Assembly: GCA_963989385.1 (NCBI GenBank)
Contig: OZ022513.1
Span: forward strand, 23,253,928 to 23,317,927
Reading direction: 5' to 3'
Length of the DNA stretch: 64,000 nt
Origin: Ctena decussata
Lineage: Eukaryota > Mollusca > Bivalvia > Lucinida > Lucinidae
The translations under genes were made by a program, and so were the position numbers. Below are positions 24,631 through 35,425 of the stretch, piece by piece; within the stretch, counting starts at the first letter, position 1; every line of letters starts with the position of its first letter. The notes below the pieces were generated by a model. It was not told the DNA's origin. It did no database searches and was given only the letters and a program-made list of their open reading frames with translations.

Positions 24631-25209
24631 AATAACACATGTGTTTTAAATAAAAAGTGAATTTGATTATCATTGTCATATAAACTTTTAAAGTAAAGAA
24701 AAAATTGTTTAAAAATTTAGCTGTAGCAGCATTAATCATTATATTAAGTTGCAGCACAGCATTTGTCGCACTTAAACAGAGATATCAATCGTTTGCTCTA
24801 CTGACAGAGTATTTTTTCTTCTCCGCATTTACATATTTGAGACTATTTTATACTTTTTTCACTTTTTGTAGGAATAGGTGATTCATTCCCTTGATTCCAA
24901 AGGATCAGTTTTCTCCAAAATTATAGATTTCGAAGCAACCACTTCGTACTTTTATCAAATAATTATTTTGCGTAAAAGATGAGAAATTATATCCTATTAC
25001 TAATAGATGGGCTCAGAATAAAATAAATGCACTATTCCTATGCTACAAGAAACCACACGTATTAACAGAAGGGAGGTGCCATTTAAAGATTACTTTGCGC
25101 CTACGAGATTACGGACATTATATATGACCTAATCTTGCTGTTCGCACGTATATAGGTTACCAGAAGGAATATCTCTATACAAAGTAATCAAAGCGCGTCT
25201 TCCATAATT

Positions 25210-25445
25210 GAGCCGCTACATGACAAAACCAAAAAAGTGGCATGTGCGCCCAGCGCAGACTCAGATCAACCTCGACAGCCGCCAAGTCTGATCAGGGTCT
25301 CTGCTGTGCGCTTACAGGGTAGATTAATGTCTAAGTCACCTCAATGCTTACAGCAAAGACTGACCAGACTGAGTGGATGTCCAGGCTGATGTGAGTCTTT
25401 GCTACGCGCACATGTCACTTTGTTGATTTTGTCGTGTCGCGGCTC
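25210..25445. mobile_element. MITE family 1, copy D (diverged)
   Basis: A 236-bp copy with ends GAGCCGCTACATGAC and GTCGTGTCGCGGCTC, flanked by AATT (25,206-25,209) and AATA (25,446-25,449), a degraded 4-bp duplication. It is the most diverged member of the family in the window. Confidence 0.85.
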
Positions 25446-25854
25446 AATATTATTATGGTCTGTATTGTTATTATCCACATACATGTAGTTTATTATTATT
25501 ATTATTATTTATTTTTGTTAGTAAAGCAAAGAATATTTATGCAAAAAGAGTTATCAAGCTGTGGGGAAAAACGAATAACTGACTACTAACTTTCGAATTG
25601 TGTTAAAGCCAGTTACTTGTAAATATGGACGTAAGTAATTGAAACACTATCCAGATTCCAAATATAAGCATCACATACATGTAAAAAGTCATGCTTTTCA
25701 TTATCATCGAATACTAAATGGTTCACTACCATCATGCGTTCTGTCATCTGCATACTAGATAGTTCACTACTATCATGTGCACTCTCATCTTACACTGCAT
25801 CTTTCACACATATGAGTGCCTTAAATCCAAACTGTTCGATATAAGAAAATTTTA

Positions 25855-26322
25855 GTCTCAGAATACGATGGTCTTCTGAAAGCTATAGATAGAAACAAAT
25901 CAAACAATCTGATAAACCAACTAGGAGTTTACCTTGACAACAAAGGACTACCTCGATGTCAAGGAATATTAGATAACTCATATGTGGGAAATAGTGCTAA
26001 ACGTCTTTTGCTTCTGCCCAGAAAGGACAGGTTCACTGAACTAATGATAAACCATACTCACAAAGGATCCCTACATATTGGAGTAGCACAAACCTTAGTA
26101 AAGATCCGCCAAAGGTATTGGATACTACATGGGAGATCGGCAGTTAGAAAGGTATTGATTGTAGACGCTGGGAAGGTGGGCCATATCAAGTGCCACCAAT
26201 GCCTCCGCAAACGCGAGAAAGAATCTGATACAGTATCATGCTGCGGAATAGACTATTTTGGCCCATTGTGTACAAAAACTAGACCAGGTTCACAAAATAT
26301 GCGGGTTTCTCTCTTTACCTGT
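25855..26322 (+). pseudogene. BEL/Pao-type integrase remnant
   Basis: The conceptual translation reads NQLGVYLDNKGLPRCQG, then LLLLPRKDRFTELMINHTH, GSLHIGVAQTLVKIRQRYW, ILHGRSAVRKVL and CHQC. That is the H-H-C-C zinc-binding domain in front of a BEL/Pao integrase (His in NHTH and LHIG, Cys pair in CHQC). It then jumps to CCGIDYFGPLCTK, the start of the catalytic core with its first Asp. About 15 residues usually found between the Cys pair and the core are missing, and the core ends abruptly at TGA near 26,323. The integrase would join LTR DNA to the genome. No LTRs, RT or protease are recognisable nearby, so this is an isolated fragment. Confidence 0.75.
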
Positions 26323-26689
26323 TGACCTGTTCTTGCTGCTGATTTGCGATGCATTTTGTTAAAAGTTTATTCCCTAGTCTAAGATTAAATTACTGAAACC
26401 GGCTCATTCCAAAGGAGCATTTTTTTATCTCTTTATTCAGGTAGATTCATCTTTGTCTTGATTTTCAAATTCTCATAAATATGTTCCTCTAGAGGCTTAA
26501 TTTTGACATAGTAAATTTTTCCATTTTTTTTTTGGATGGTGCTGTTCCCCGTTCTACCTCTTACGGTGTTTAAATTTCTCAACTTATTCGATTTGATAGA
26601 GTGTCTAGTCATGTGAATGCCTTCAATGCCGTAATAAAATTTGAACTGCTAAGCTTCTCCAACAGGGCTATAGATATCATAAATTGCGA

Positions 26690-27185
26690 AAAGTATTTTC
26701 AAAATTCTTTCGGCGACACTATGAATTGATTTCTAAATTCAATGCCGGATTAAAAAAGTCTTTTGCAACAGGGCCTATCGGAACCAGATTGTTTTGGTGA
26801 CTTGTGCATAAATTCAAAAAAATTGTAGGTAAGTCCGATTTTTCTGATGAGTTCAAGAAAATTATCGTTCGTTATAAACGTATTGGATATGATATAATGC
26901 TACAGTCTGCATGTTTAGTGGTTTACCCAATCATGGTTAAACCCTTTGCTTCCCTCTTTAATTGCACGCCGGTTGGTCAGGCATCAGACTCAATGACGGC
27001 CTGACAAAAAAGCTACTTAATATAGTTGGTTGGGACCGGAGTTTGCCTTGTCTGTTGCTTGGTTATCCGGGGTTCAACTGATGGTTTTCTTTTGCTCCGG
27101 TATTTCAGTGGTGTTGTCTGACTTCCCAGGTGTCTCCTGGTATCGCAATATGTTTTTTCCGTTTACTCCTCATCTCTGATTCATC
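26690..27185 (+). pseudogene. Decayed repetitive ORF, copy 1
   Basis: This matches 28,535-29,055 along its whole length at the DNA level. In the better frame of copy 2 the sequence reads FYRRHYKLISKFKVGLKSLL and QQGLSEP; both copies then share a block ending VVRYKR and the phrase MLQSACLV (about 26,860-26,935 here). Several frameshifts and stops are present. I recall similar repeated ORFs from other bivalves but cannot assign a family, so no function is given. The end of the shared region is about 27,185. Confidence 0.55.
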
Positions 27186-27778
27186 ATAGGCATTGATTTG
27201 TTTGTTTCTGATGATGATTCATTTATGAGTTAGGAAATCTTCATGCGGACAAAACAACTAACTTAATGTTTCAGACCACTATAGAAGCAGAGGGCGAGGT
27301 ATGGGCCCAGTAGAACATGTTAAAGCCCCCCCCCCCTCCCCCAGTGGTCTATTGCTGACCGTTCCAAGGCGGTACTTCGGTTGCGGTTCCTTGATGTTAT
27401 GTTATTTTGTGCTGTGTCCGCTTGTTTATGGTCTCTTGTGGTTTGGTCGCCTGTACTGCTGCCCAGTCTGCCTTCTGTTTTGTTTTGATTTGTAATTAAG
27501 ATAAGAAATAAGTAAAAATAGATGTTGATGCTGTTATTAGAGTAGCTGAATGACCACCTATTTGAGCGGGAGCTGCTCATTCGGTTTACTGTGCGTGTCT
27601 TTCGTGAACTTGTGTCAATTTCTGTGTTTGTGTGCTTCTTTCCCGGTTTGTTTTGAGATCGGAATGTGGGATTTGATTGTATTAATTCCTGATCATTGCT
27701 TATCGTTTTACTGTCTGAAACTGTTGAACTGGAATAGTAATAGCGAGTCACGAAATGATCGCTTATTTTTTACATAAA

Positions 27779-28136
27779 GGATCTTACATGAGTGCTCATG
27801 TATCATTGTATTTATTAAACGACTTGGGGAAAAAGATAAGATGCGAGGCTATGCCGAGCATCTTATCGGTTTTCCCCAACGAGTTTAAAAAATTCAATAA
27901 TACAGGAGCACGAATGTAAAATTCTGTTTATCATATGACACTAAAATTGCATTTTATTAGCAAATTTGCGCTAAAATGTCACGATTTCGCCATTAGGAAA
28001 CGTTACGTTTCTATGGACGTCAACGTATAACGTTACGACGTAATTTGCATATTTAATCCACTAGTGGATTATCGTTTTTAATGCATGGCTCTATTCCACT
28101 CTCAGATGCGTCGTCATATGATAAAATCGCTTAGCA
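27779..28136 (+). repeat. Hairpin-head repeat family, copy 2
   Basis: Opens with GGATCTTACATGAGTGCTCA. The first about 140 bases fold on themselves around GATGCGAGGCTATGCCGAGCATC. The tail carries CACGATTTCGCCATTAG, AACGTTACGACGTAATTTGC and CCACTAGTGGATTA and ends at CGTCATATGATAAAAT. It is collinear with 52,699-53,047. Non-coding. Confidence 0.8.
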
Positions 28137-28534
28137 GATTGCGTATAGAGGACATAAAGCAAATCCAGACAAGAGCAGTGTATGTTTCTTTTTTATTTTA
28201 TGGGGAATGCAAAATGTTACAGGGACGAGGGGCTGGAAGATTATGTTAATTATTTTCTTTCAATTTGATTTTCTTAAGATTAATCAGCCTGAAAAGGGTA
28301 AAATTGTCATGATGTTATTAAAAGCGATTTTTATGATTTACAGAGATTGGGAACCGTGATTTTAATGGGCATCGCTTCGCAGCAGTTTGTCGCAAGGATA
28401 TCCTTATCAATATATAAAGAATCAGAGAATGGGAGAAATTGACCACAAAATCATTATAATTGTGAAACACAACAGAAGCGCCGCCTTTGGACAATCAGCA
28501 ATAATTCATATGGGACATAAATCGGTTTTAACTG

Positions 28535-29055
28535 TTTTCAAAATTCTATCGCCGACACTATAAACTGATTTCTAAATTCAAGGTCGGATTGAAAAGTCTT
28601 TTGCAACAAGGCCTATCGGAACCAGCATTTGATGGTGACCAAGTTTATAAATTCAACACAAAAATGTAGGTAGCTCTGTTTTTTTCTGATTAGTTCAGAA
28701 AAATTGTCGTTCGTTACAAACGTACTGAATATAACATAAATGTAATGCTACAGTCTGCATGTTTAGTACATGGAAATAATCAAATTATGGTTAATAACTT
28801 TGCTTCCCTCTTAAATCGCACGCCGGTTTGTCAGGTATCAGACTCAATGATAGGCCCGACATAAAGCTACGTAGTTAGGTTGGTTTGGGCCGGAGTTTGC
28901 CCTATCTGTTACTTGGTTATTCGGGGTCTAACGATGGTTCTCGTTTACTCCGGTATTTCAGTCGTAATGTTTGATTTCTCAGAGGCCTCTTGGTTTCGCA
29001 ATACGTTGTTTCCGTCGAGTCCTCATCTCTGGTTCATCGCAAGTCTTATACGTGT
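28535..29055 (+). pseudogene. Decayed repetitive ORF, copy 2 (5' part)
   Basis: A second copy of the unit at 26,690-27,185, with readable FYRRHYKLISKFKVGLKSLL and a long open tail (28,880-29,055) ending HLWFIASLIRV. The LTR element at 29,056-35,241 interrupts it, and the downstream half resumes at 35,247. The function is unknown; the unit is repetitive and therefore more likely mobile-element protein than host gene. Confidence 0.55.
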
Positions 29056-29198
29056 TGTAATATCCTTGTATGTGTCTATTATTAGACCTAATTGTTATGT
29101 CAATGACGTTACGTCGCTTATGGCGTTAGTTATAATACCCATAGAGTTGTTCTTTAATTAAAAGACCCCGACGGGCTCCGGCCCTGTCGGAATATACA
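29056..29198 (+). repeat. 5' LTR
   Basis: It begins TGTAATATCCTTGTATG and ends AATATACA. It contains GTCAATGACGTTACGTCGC and the GC hairpin CCGACGGGC ... CCCTGTCGG just after TTCTTTAATTAAAAGACC. The sequence matches the 3' LTR except for about 35 extra bases in the latter. Confidence 0.88.
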
Positions 29199-29199
29199 T

Positions 29200-29209
29200 T
29201 GGTGACGAG
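29200..29209 (+). promoter_or_regulatory. Probable primer-binding site (tRNA-Ser)
   Basis: TGGTGACGAG sits one base after the LTR terminus. TGGCGACGAG would be exactly complementary to the 3' end of tRNA-Ser(GCU) with its CCA tail, so there is a single C-to-T change. Confidence 0.7.
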
Positions 29210-29555
29210 AATTAAACGAAGAGAAGAAGCAGGTGAACTTGAGAACAGAAGATAGACATATGAATATGCAGGAAGCATACTCAAAAAGCATGAGACAGAA
29301 ATAAAAATAAAGGAATGGAGGAATAGAGAATGACCAGGGGAGATTGGACAGAACTAGAAAAGTAATCATAAAAACTATGACAAACTACAGAAGATAAAGA
29401 TAATTAAGATATCTATTTATGATATTGAGAGACAATCAGATTTATAAACGAATTGTAGAAAAACGATAAAAAATGCTAGATATTCACAAATGGGAAACAC
29501 AAACAACACTCGATAGCTAGACACTGGGCTAGCAGATATTGTAGAAAGAAGTAGA

Positions 29556-29875
29556 GATATTACTGGCAGAAGTAATAAGAGATATTGCCGGGAGAGGCAA
29601 AGAGATATTGCCTGGAGAGGCAAAGAGATATTTCCAGAAAAGACAGAGAGATATTGCCTGGAGAGACAGAGAGATATTGCAGCCAGAGGCAGAGATATTG
29701 CCGGAAGAGGCAAAGAGAAATTGCTAGAAGAGGTCTAGATATTGCCGAAAGAGGCAAAGAGATATTGCCCGGAGAGGCAACGAGATATTGCCAGAAGAGG
29801 CAGAAAATATTGCCAGAAGAGGCAAAGAAAAATTGCCAGAAAGGACAAAGAGATATTGCCGGAAGAGGCAAAGAA
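29556..29875 (+). repeat. 23-bp hairpin-forming minisatellite
   Basis: About 13 degenerate units of GAGATATTGCC + GGAAGAGGCAAA. Each unit holds the inverted pair TTGCC ... GGCAA, so every unit can form its own small stem. The same units continue at 34,579-34,700 beyond the nested element, showing that the array was split by that insertion. Open frames on both strands here (up to 106 codons) reflect the repeat and are not genes. Confidence 0.85.
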
Positions 29876-30661
29876 AAAGGACAAGGTGCGCTAGTGTATT
29901 GCTAGTGGCCTAAAATTTCGGGAAAAATGAACTCGACACAGCAAATTACCACCACCGTCCCTGAACGTAACAACATAAGGACTATCGCGTGCGCACACAA
30001 AAATTACGTCATGACGTTACGTGACGTCATTTTACAACGTCAAAGACGCCATTTTTGCGGGGTTTTGCAAGAAAAAGAACAAATTCAGGTACGTTTTGCA
30101 AAATAAAAATATGTCCGCATGGCTGTACCAACTCGATTTTTTGTACAGATCGTCGAAAGAGAGTGACCGACAGATTGTCAAAATGTCTCTTTGGTACACG
30201 CATGCGATCATTCTTTAATTTTACTTTTTTCAGTCTGTAGCTGCAGTGAAATTGCAGGTTTAACCGTTTGTTCCTACCATTTTAATCCATATTTGGTTCA
30301 AACCATGCCAAAAAATTATGGAAACATGTATAGTGAACATCAGTTTTGTTGTTTGAGCTTCATCATGTCGGAGGAATTTAATGAAAACAACAACAACAGC
30401 AACAGAAATTAGCAAAGAGCAAGGTGTCTTCATCAAGTCCATATGCCGTGCCCAGTCAAGCCATCAAGTATCATTTCACATTCTTTAGTTGCCTCGTAGA
30501 AACGTTACTGAGTGTATATACGAAGCAAACATGGTATTCGTAAACATCAAAAGCTAACAGCTTCGCAGATATCGTGACCAGACTGCATAATGAACACAAC
30601 GGTAATACTTCATGTGTGCATGTACATGTACCATTATTTTAAGTTAGTGTGTTTTGAGTGG

Positions 30662-30860
30662 ATAGATGGATGATTTGCGATTTTACGTTCCTTTCAACGG
30701 TATTGCAGTCATAGTAGAACAGTGGTAGGGTGATAACGAAAGCTGAGTGCAGAGGAATCTCGCTTACCATAGGAAATATTTCCGTCTCCAGCAGGGCTTA
30801 AACCCGGGACTGCTAGATCAGTAGGCCAGCGCTTAACCTAGCTACCGGGTCTCCTCTAAG
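30662..30860 (-). mobile_element. tRNA-derived SINE family 1, reverse copy
   Basis: On the reverse strand it starts GAGGAGACCCGGTAGCTAGG. The box A-like word GCTAGGTTAAGCGCTGG is followed by box B-like GGGTTTAAGCCC, then a family-specific body and the tail TATGACTGCAATACCG ... AATCATCCATC. It matches 39,042-39,235 and 39,735-39,930. Confidence 0.85.
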
Positions 30861-32716
30861 AGAATGAGCGAGATGGGGCGAGGGGGGTGGGGGAGTCGGG
30901 AAAAAAGAGAGGAGCGAGAGGGATGGAGATCGGCTTTGAAGGTTAGATTGATCAATTTTAAAAGCTCTATGCACAACGCGAAGTTTTGAGGCTGAAAATT
31001 ACCGCGACTTTGATTGGCATCGCGTGAAAATGGACCTTAAAAGATGGATACATAGAAATCAGACTGCGCTTTTGTGCAAACTGGTCAGAATATTTAGTTG
31101 TCGCAAGATTCAACGACCATTTATTCAAAAAGAGAACGTACTGCCCAAATTGCGCAGATGCGCAGGCTTATCAGGTTATTTCCACTTTGTACATGCAGTG
31201 AGATTTATTTTCATACGATAAAATTTATTAGGTTTGAAACAAGTCAGTGCACCTCGGTATCAAAAATTGCCCATATAATTATTACCTTTTGCAGCATATG
31301 TATAATAAATCATTCGTTTAGACAGAGATGTAATCCAGAGGTCGTCGAATTCAGACCAATGTCGTTTAATCTCTGCGTTGTGTCATCCCCGTCATCACGC
31401 GATCATTCAACCATCGGCTTGATATGACTTAAAACTGTTGAAGTGTTTAGGACGAAACACAATTTATCTATCTATATATTATATATATTCTTTTATTCAC
31501 TCTTTCCATACACAATATGGCGACAGAGGTTTAAATATAAATATAAACGAATAAGCATCCGTGGAGTAAAATAATACAGCAGAACATTTTCATATACGTG
31601 CTAAACAGGGAAAATACATACATTTAAGTTAGACAGTAGCCAAATGATATCAAAGATATGTTTTTCTTCTCCCATTTTTTAAAATCATTTTCCCTATGCT
31701 AACCAGGAGGACTGGTCATCCATCTGCTGAATTATGATCGGATTTATAGTATAAGTTCGGCGACGTTAATCCTGTTGTTGTTTACTCTCTGAATCGCCAT
31801 ATGACTGGCGTCGAGTAAAAAGGTACCTGATAGCACGCACAGACAGAATAGATTCAGATCATCAGATCAACCTGTCGCAAGTCTGCGTATCTCTAAGAAT
31901 ACTCGGGAATCTAAAAGTTGATAAGTGCAAACAGATACGTAAGTACAGATGCGCACGCTAATTCACTGGTCGCAAATCGCCTAGTATCCGTTTTTACTCG
32001 GCGCAAACAAAATCAAAATATATGAACACTGTGTCTACAGAAGACACTTTTTACGAAACTGGAAATTATTCGTGATTTAAATATTCGCGGTTTCTAAGTG
32101 ACCGCAAATTACTCGAAATAATGGAACACCGCAAAATTACCTTATATACGGTATATCTTAGCTGTAGATGGAAGGGAGTGTTTAATGATGGTTGGGACGG
32201 TTTGTTAGATCTATTGTATCTAAATATTGTGGCCCCTCATCTGAGCCGCCTCGACGAGGCAGTTCGGATGAGGGGTTACAATCTATGTTTTCCATGGAAA
32301 GTGGGGAACATAGCCCCATATTGATGTCAAGTAGCCCCTGATTGTTTTCAACTACTCTCTCTTGTCTGGACCACACATATACTTTTATTTTATGGAAAGT
32401 TATTTAAATTAGTGTACGTTGTACAGCTGAAATAGTTATAATTCTATTTAGTTTAAACATATTTATTGTATCATAAACTGTACATGATTACAATATAAGC
32501 ATGATACAAACAATGGGATCAGAACGAAAGCATAAATGCTTTTTTAGTTCTTCTCCTGAAAATATAATTCTGTTTAAGAATTGCATGGCACTGCTTATGA
32601 TCATGCATCATTATTTATGTATATCTATGTATATTTATGTACCTTGATTACGATGGTTATACCAAATTCCCTACCTGTGCTTTCAACCAAGCCAGTCAAT
32701 TACCATACATGCAAAA

Positions 32717-32768
32717 GTGGCTGTCGACCGAGACAATCGACAACAGTATCAGCTCGGTCGACAGCCAT
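32717..32768. repeat. Short hairpin with GTCGAC cores
   Basis: GTGGCTGTCGACCGAG is mirrored by CTCGGTCGACAGCCAT around a 20-base loop. Further GTCGAC and CGGCAGCCATTTTGTA words follow to 32,870, so this may be one end of a decayed fold-back element. Confidence 0.65.
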
Positions 32769-33371
32769 TTACAAAAGTATCATTTACTGTTGTTGGTAAT
32801 GCTTACCACTGAATTCTCGGTCGGCAGCCATTTTGTATAGTACCGTAGCGGTCGACAGCATAGGTAGCAAAATTGTTAATACCACCACCATGATGAGACT
32901 GAAATAAACATAATAATAAAATAATAATAATGATAATAGCTAATCTGGAATATTGCTTTCACCATTTGCACTCGTATTGCTTTGTGACATACTTGGTCAT
33001 AATGACGTATTCAAATTGGCATTTCGCTTAGAGTCTTCGTTCGTCTCTCTGCTAAGCCTGCTGAATGATTATGGGAACCGCAAAGGGTTGGTCAGACTAC
33101 GTGAATGTGCAAGCTGACTTGAGTTCGCAATGCCGCTTACTGGAATTCCATTAGTTCATACAGATTTAGTGGCGGGGGTCATATAGTTTCTTTGACAAAC
33201 ATTGTACGTTGACACGGAGCAAAAAAAGTGCGACACAGAATCTTTGTAACACTAACTTTATTAACGTTTCTACTTTCGCTTTCATGAAACGTGAATATGC
33301 TTTTTTTAACGTTTGAAACAGGTTAAGACAACCTCCACACCATCAATCAGTGTGTTTATCCATGAAGTATC

Positions 33372-33377
<6 letters not shown>

Positions 33378-33431
<54 letters not shown>
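33378..33431. repeat. (CT)n(ATCT)n microsatellite
   Basis: About 16 CT units pass directly into about five ATCT units. Confidence 0.95.
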
Positions 33432-33565
33432 GTATACGTATTAGTTTTTCATTTAGTGCACATTTTTGTACAGATGTGGTCAGTGTCTGCACTGCTTGCC
33501 CAGTGCTTGCAGTGAACTTTGTAATTAATGCAAGTTGTATACCTTCTAATTTATCCGATAATTCT

Positions 33566-33884
33566 ACACTGCAAAAATAAACGGTAGATTTTACGGTAAA
33601 ATAACTGGCAACCAGCTGCCAGTCCTTTTACCGTTATTTTTACGGGCGCCCGTAAAAATGCAGGAATCATCAAGCAGGGTGTGACAGAAAAGAGCAGATG
33701 TCGTTTTGGTTAGATAGCCCTTCAACAATACAAAGTTATTTTCGAGTGCGCCAAGTTAACATAAAACTTCCATTTCGTGATTTCCAACAATGTCTTACAG
33801 GCAAAAGCCCGTAAAAATAATGGGAAAAGGACTGGCAGCTGGGTTCCAGTTATACCGTAAAATCTACAGAATTTTTTACAGTGT
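33566..33884. mobile_element. MITE with ACACTG / TTTTACGGTA inverted ends
   Basis: A 319-bp element. The left end (ACACTGCAAAAATAAACGGT, then AGATTTTACGGTAAAATAAC, then CCAGCTGCCAGTCC) is mirrored at the right (GGACTGGCAGCTGG, ATACCGTAAAATCTACAG, TTTTTTACAGTGT). A truncated relative lies at 34,036-34,105. Repeats with ACACTGTAAAA ends and TTTTACGGT are, from memory, widespread in animal genomes. Non-coding. Confidence 0.8.
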
Positions 33885-34035
33885 ACATGTATGCACTTGG
33901 TATTTGGAAACAATATGTAACCAGACAATATGGAATTTGATCGTGCCTCTCTGATCCGGGTCTGCTATGCTTGTCAGCTGACTGTCCAGACAGCGGCTGT
34001 GTCATGCTGTCCATCCTTGAGTTAGAAACGTCCAT

Positions 34036-34105
34036 ACACTGTAAAACATTCTCTAGATTTTACGGTAGAATAACTGGAAACGAGCTGCCGACAGTGGATA
34101 AGTTT
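34036..34105 (+). mobile_element. Fragment of the ACACTG MITE family
   Basis: ACACTGTAAAACATTCTC, then TAGATTTTACGGTAGAATAA and GAGCTGCC, match the left arm of the element at 33,566; no right arm is present. Confidence 0.7.
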
Positions 34106-34578
34106 CTGCCGACAGTGTATTTCGAACCCAGTAGCGTTAGCAAAAGAAGCCTGCACTGCTTACCCTTTGTTTTATAGCTTTTAGCAATACAAATTATTAT
34201 TAAAATATTAGTCTATTCCGCGTTTCCTTTCTACAGAGAAATATTGCGCGACAATGGTTTCTGTTAAGAATAAAGACAATTTGGATAATTTCTAACAGTT
34301 TAACAATATTAACAATACATCGCTGCATGTACATGTACTAAGAACAGCAAGACACGCGATAACGTTGTGATTCGCGCGACGTCACGCTAAACGACGGAAA
34401 CGTCACCGAAAATCTTTGAACCCCTGACCTATTTAAATCGTTCTCTCTGAAAGATGGAATGAGATATTCATTCATTTTTTTCGTTTTTCATCTAGTTAGA
34501 CTCTGTTTAACAACTCATAAATTTTTTATCAAAAACTAAGGATAGGCCAAAAACCGCCCTTAGCGCACCTTGTCCTTT

Positions 34579-34700
34579 CCGGAAGAGGCAATGAGATATT
34601 GCTAGAAAATACAGGGAGACAATGCTGAAAGAAGAAAAGGGATGTTAATAGAGATAGAGTTATAGTTCTGCAAGAGACGAGATACTGCTGAAAGATGCTA
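34579..34700 (+). repeat. Continuation of the 23-bp minisatellite beyond the nested element
   Basis: It resumes with CCGGAAGAGGCAATGAGATA and decays through TGCTGAAAGAAG units. Its position restores the array at 29,556-29,875 when the 4.7-kb insert is removed. Confidence 0.75.
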
Positions 34701-35063
34701 ATAGAAACTTTGAGAGGAAGCAATAAATAACAGGCAAAAGAGGGGCAAGGAAAGCTGCTGGAAAAGGACAAATTCAAAAAACCACCTGGTGCAAACCAAA
34801 GATGAGAAAATGAATAGATTTAGGGACATGGGGAAGCATGAACAGGCATTAACAATTGCAAAAGCATGTGCATATGTTTCCCAATGATCATTTATCCAAA
34901 TTGATAGTGACTCCATTTATCATATTTGTTGACATAAGACGGAATTTTAGTTAAATATTCATCAATTTCAAAATGCTTTTAAAGGATACCAATAAGCTTT
35001 AGCTATACTCTGAAATCTATATTAAACTATTTGCTTTATTCGCATAAGTTAGCTATCTTTAAA

Positions 35064-35241
35064 AAGAATATCCTTGTATGTATCTATTATTAGACCTAAT
35101 TGTTATGTCAATGACGTTACGTCGCTTATGGCGTTAGTTACACATAGTTACAGTGTTAGCATCAGAATACATCACTCATACCAACAGAGTTGTTCTTTAA
35201 TTAAAAGACCCCGACGGGCTCCGGCCCTGTCGGATAATACA
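35064..35241 (+). repeat. 3' LTR
   Basis: Begins near AAGAATATCCTTGTATG, where the first three bases differ from the 5' LTR, and ends GATAATACA. It contains an extra stretch of about 35 bases around ACACATAGTTACAGTG. The purine run AAAAAG immediately precedes it and could be a remnant polypurine tract. Confidence 0.85.
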
Positions 35242-35246
35242 CGTGT

Positions 35247-35425
35247 TTTGTCGAGTGCGCTGGAGGCAAAATTATTTCTAAAGGCATAAGGACGCTCATT
35301 GTACATACCCCGCCAGCACTCTTGTTGGTCCTTATATGACTGTCATGCTGTTGAGAATGACGTAAAGCCCGAACGCCATCCATCCGTCTATTAAGCAACA
35401 TTAACGCCGTCTGATTTGGAACACC
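35247..35425 (+). pseudogene. Decayed repetitive ORF, copy 2 (3' part)
   Basis: Directly after the LTR element, reading frames give LSSALEAKLFLKA and PRQHSCWSLYDCHAVE, NDVKPERHPS. These look protein-like but are interrupted by frame changes. It probably continues the unit cut at 29,055. The identity of the protein is unknown. Confidence 0.5.

Larger units (their letters stand above)
29876..34578. mobile_element. 4.7-kb TIR element nested in the LTR element
   Basis: The ends are AAAGGACAAGGTGCGCTA and its complement TAGCGCACCTTGTCCTTT. The insertion splits the 23-bp minisatellite. The regions inside both ends are rich in ACGTCA/GACGTC words (about 30,000-30,060 and 34,340-34,410). The first 12 bases are identical to those of the element at 37,685-41,332, suggesting one family. 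No transposase is readable. It carries a nested SINE, a microsatellite and a MITE. The target duplication cannot be separated from the repeat it landed in. Confidence 0.72.
29056..35241 (+). mobile_element. Non-coding LTR retrotransposon (TRIM/LARD-like) with nested insertion
   Basis: Two direct LTRs (29,056-29,198 and 35,064-35,241) are flanked outside by the same 5 bases CGTGT (29,051-29,055 and 35,242-35,246), the expected integrase duplication. Next to the 5' LTR is TGGTGACGAG, one mismatch from the 3' end complement of tRNA-Ser(GCU), a primer site used by Mag-type Gypsy elements. After removing the nested 4.7-kb element (29,876-34,578) the internal region is only about 1.2 kb. It contains no gag or pol, only a hairpin minisatellite and AT-rich DNA. 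It must have been mobilised by another element's proteins. Confidence 0.85.

Noticed and set aside
29417..29905. Mirror ORFs of about 100 codons on both strands
   Set aside because: They follow the 23-bp minisatellite inside the LTR element; both strands open simultaneously is a repeat signature.
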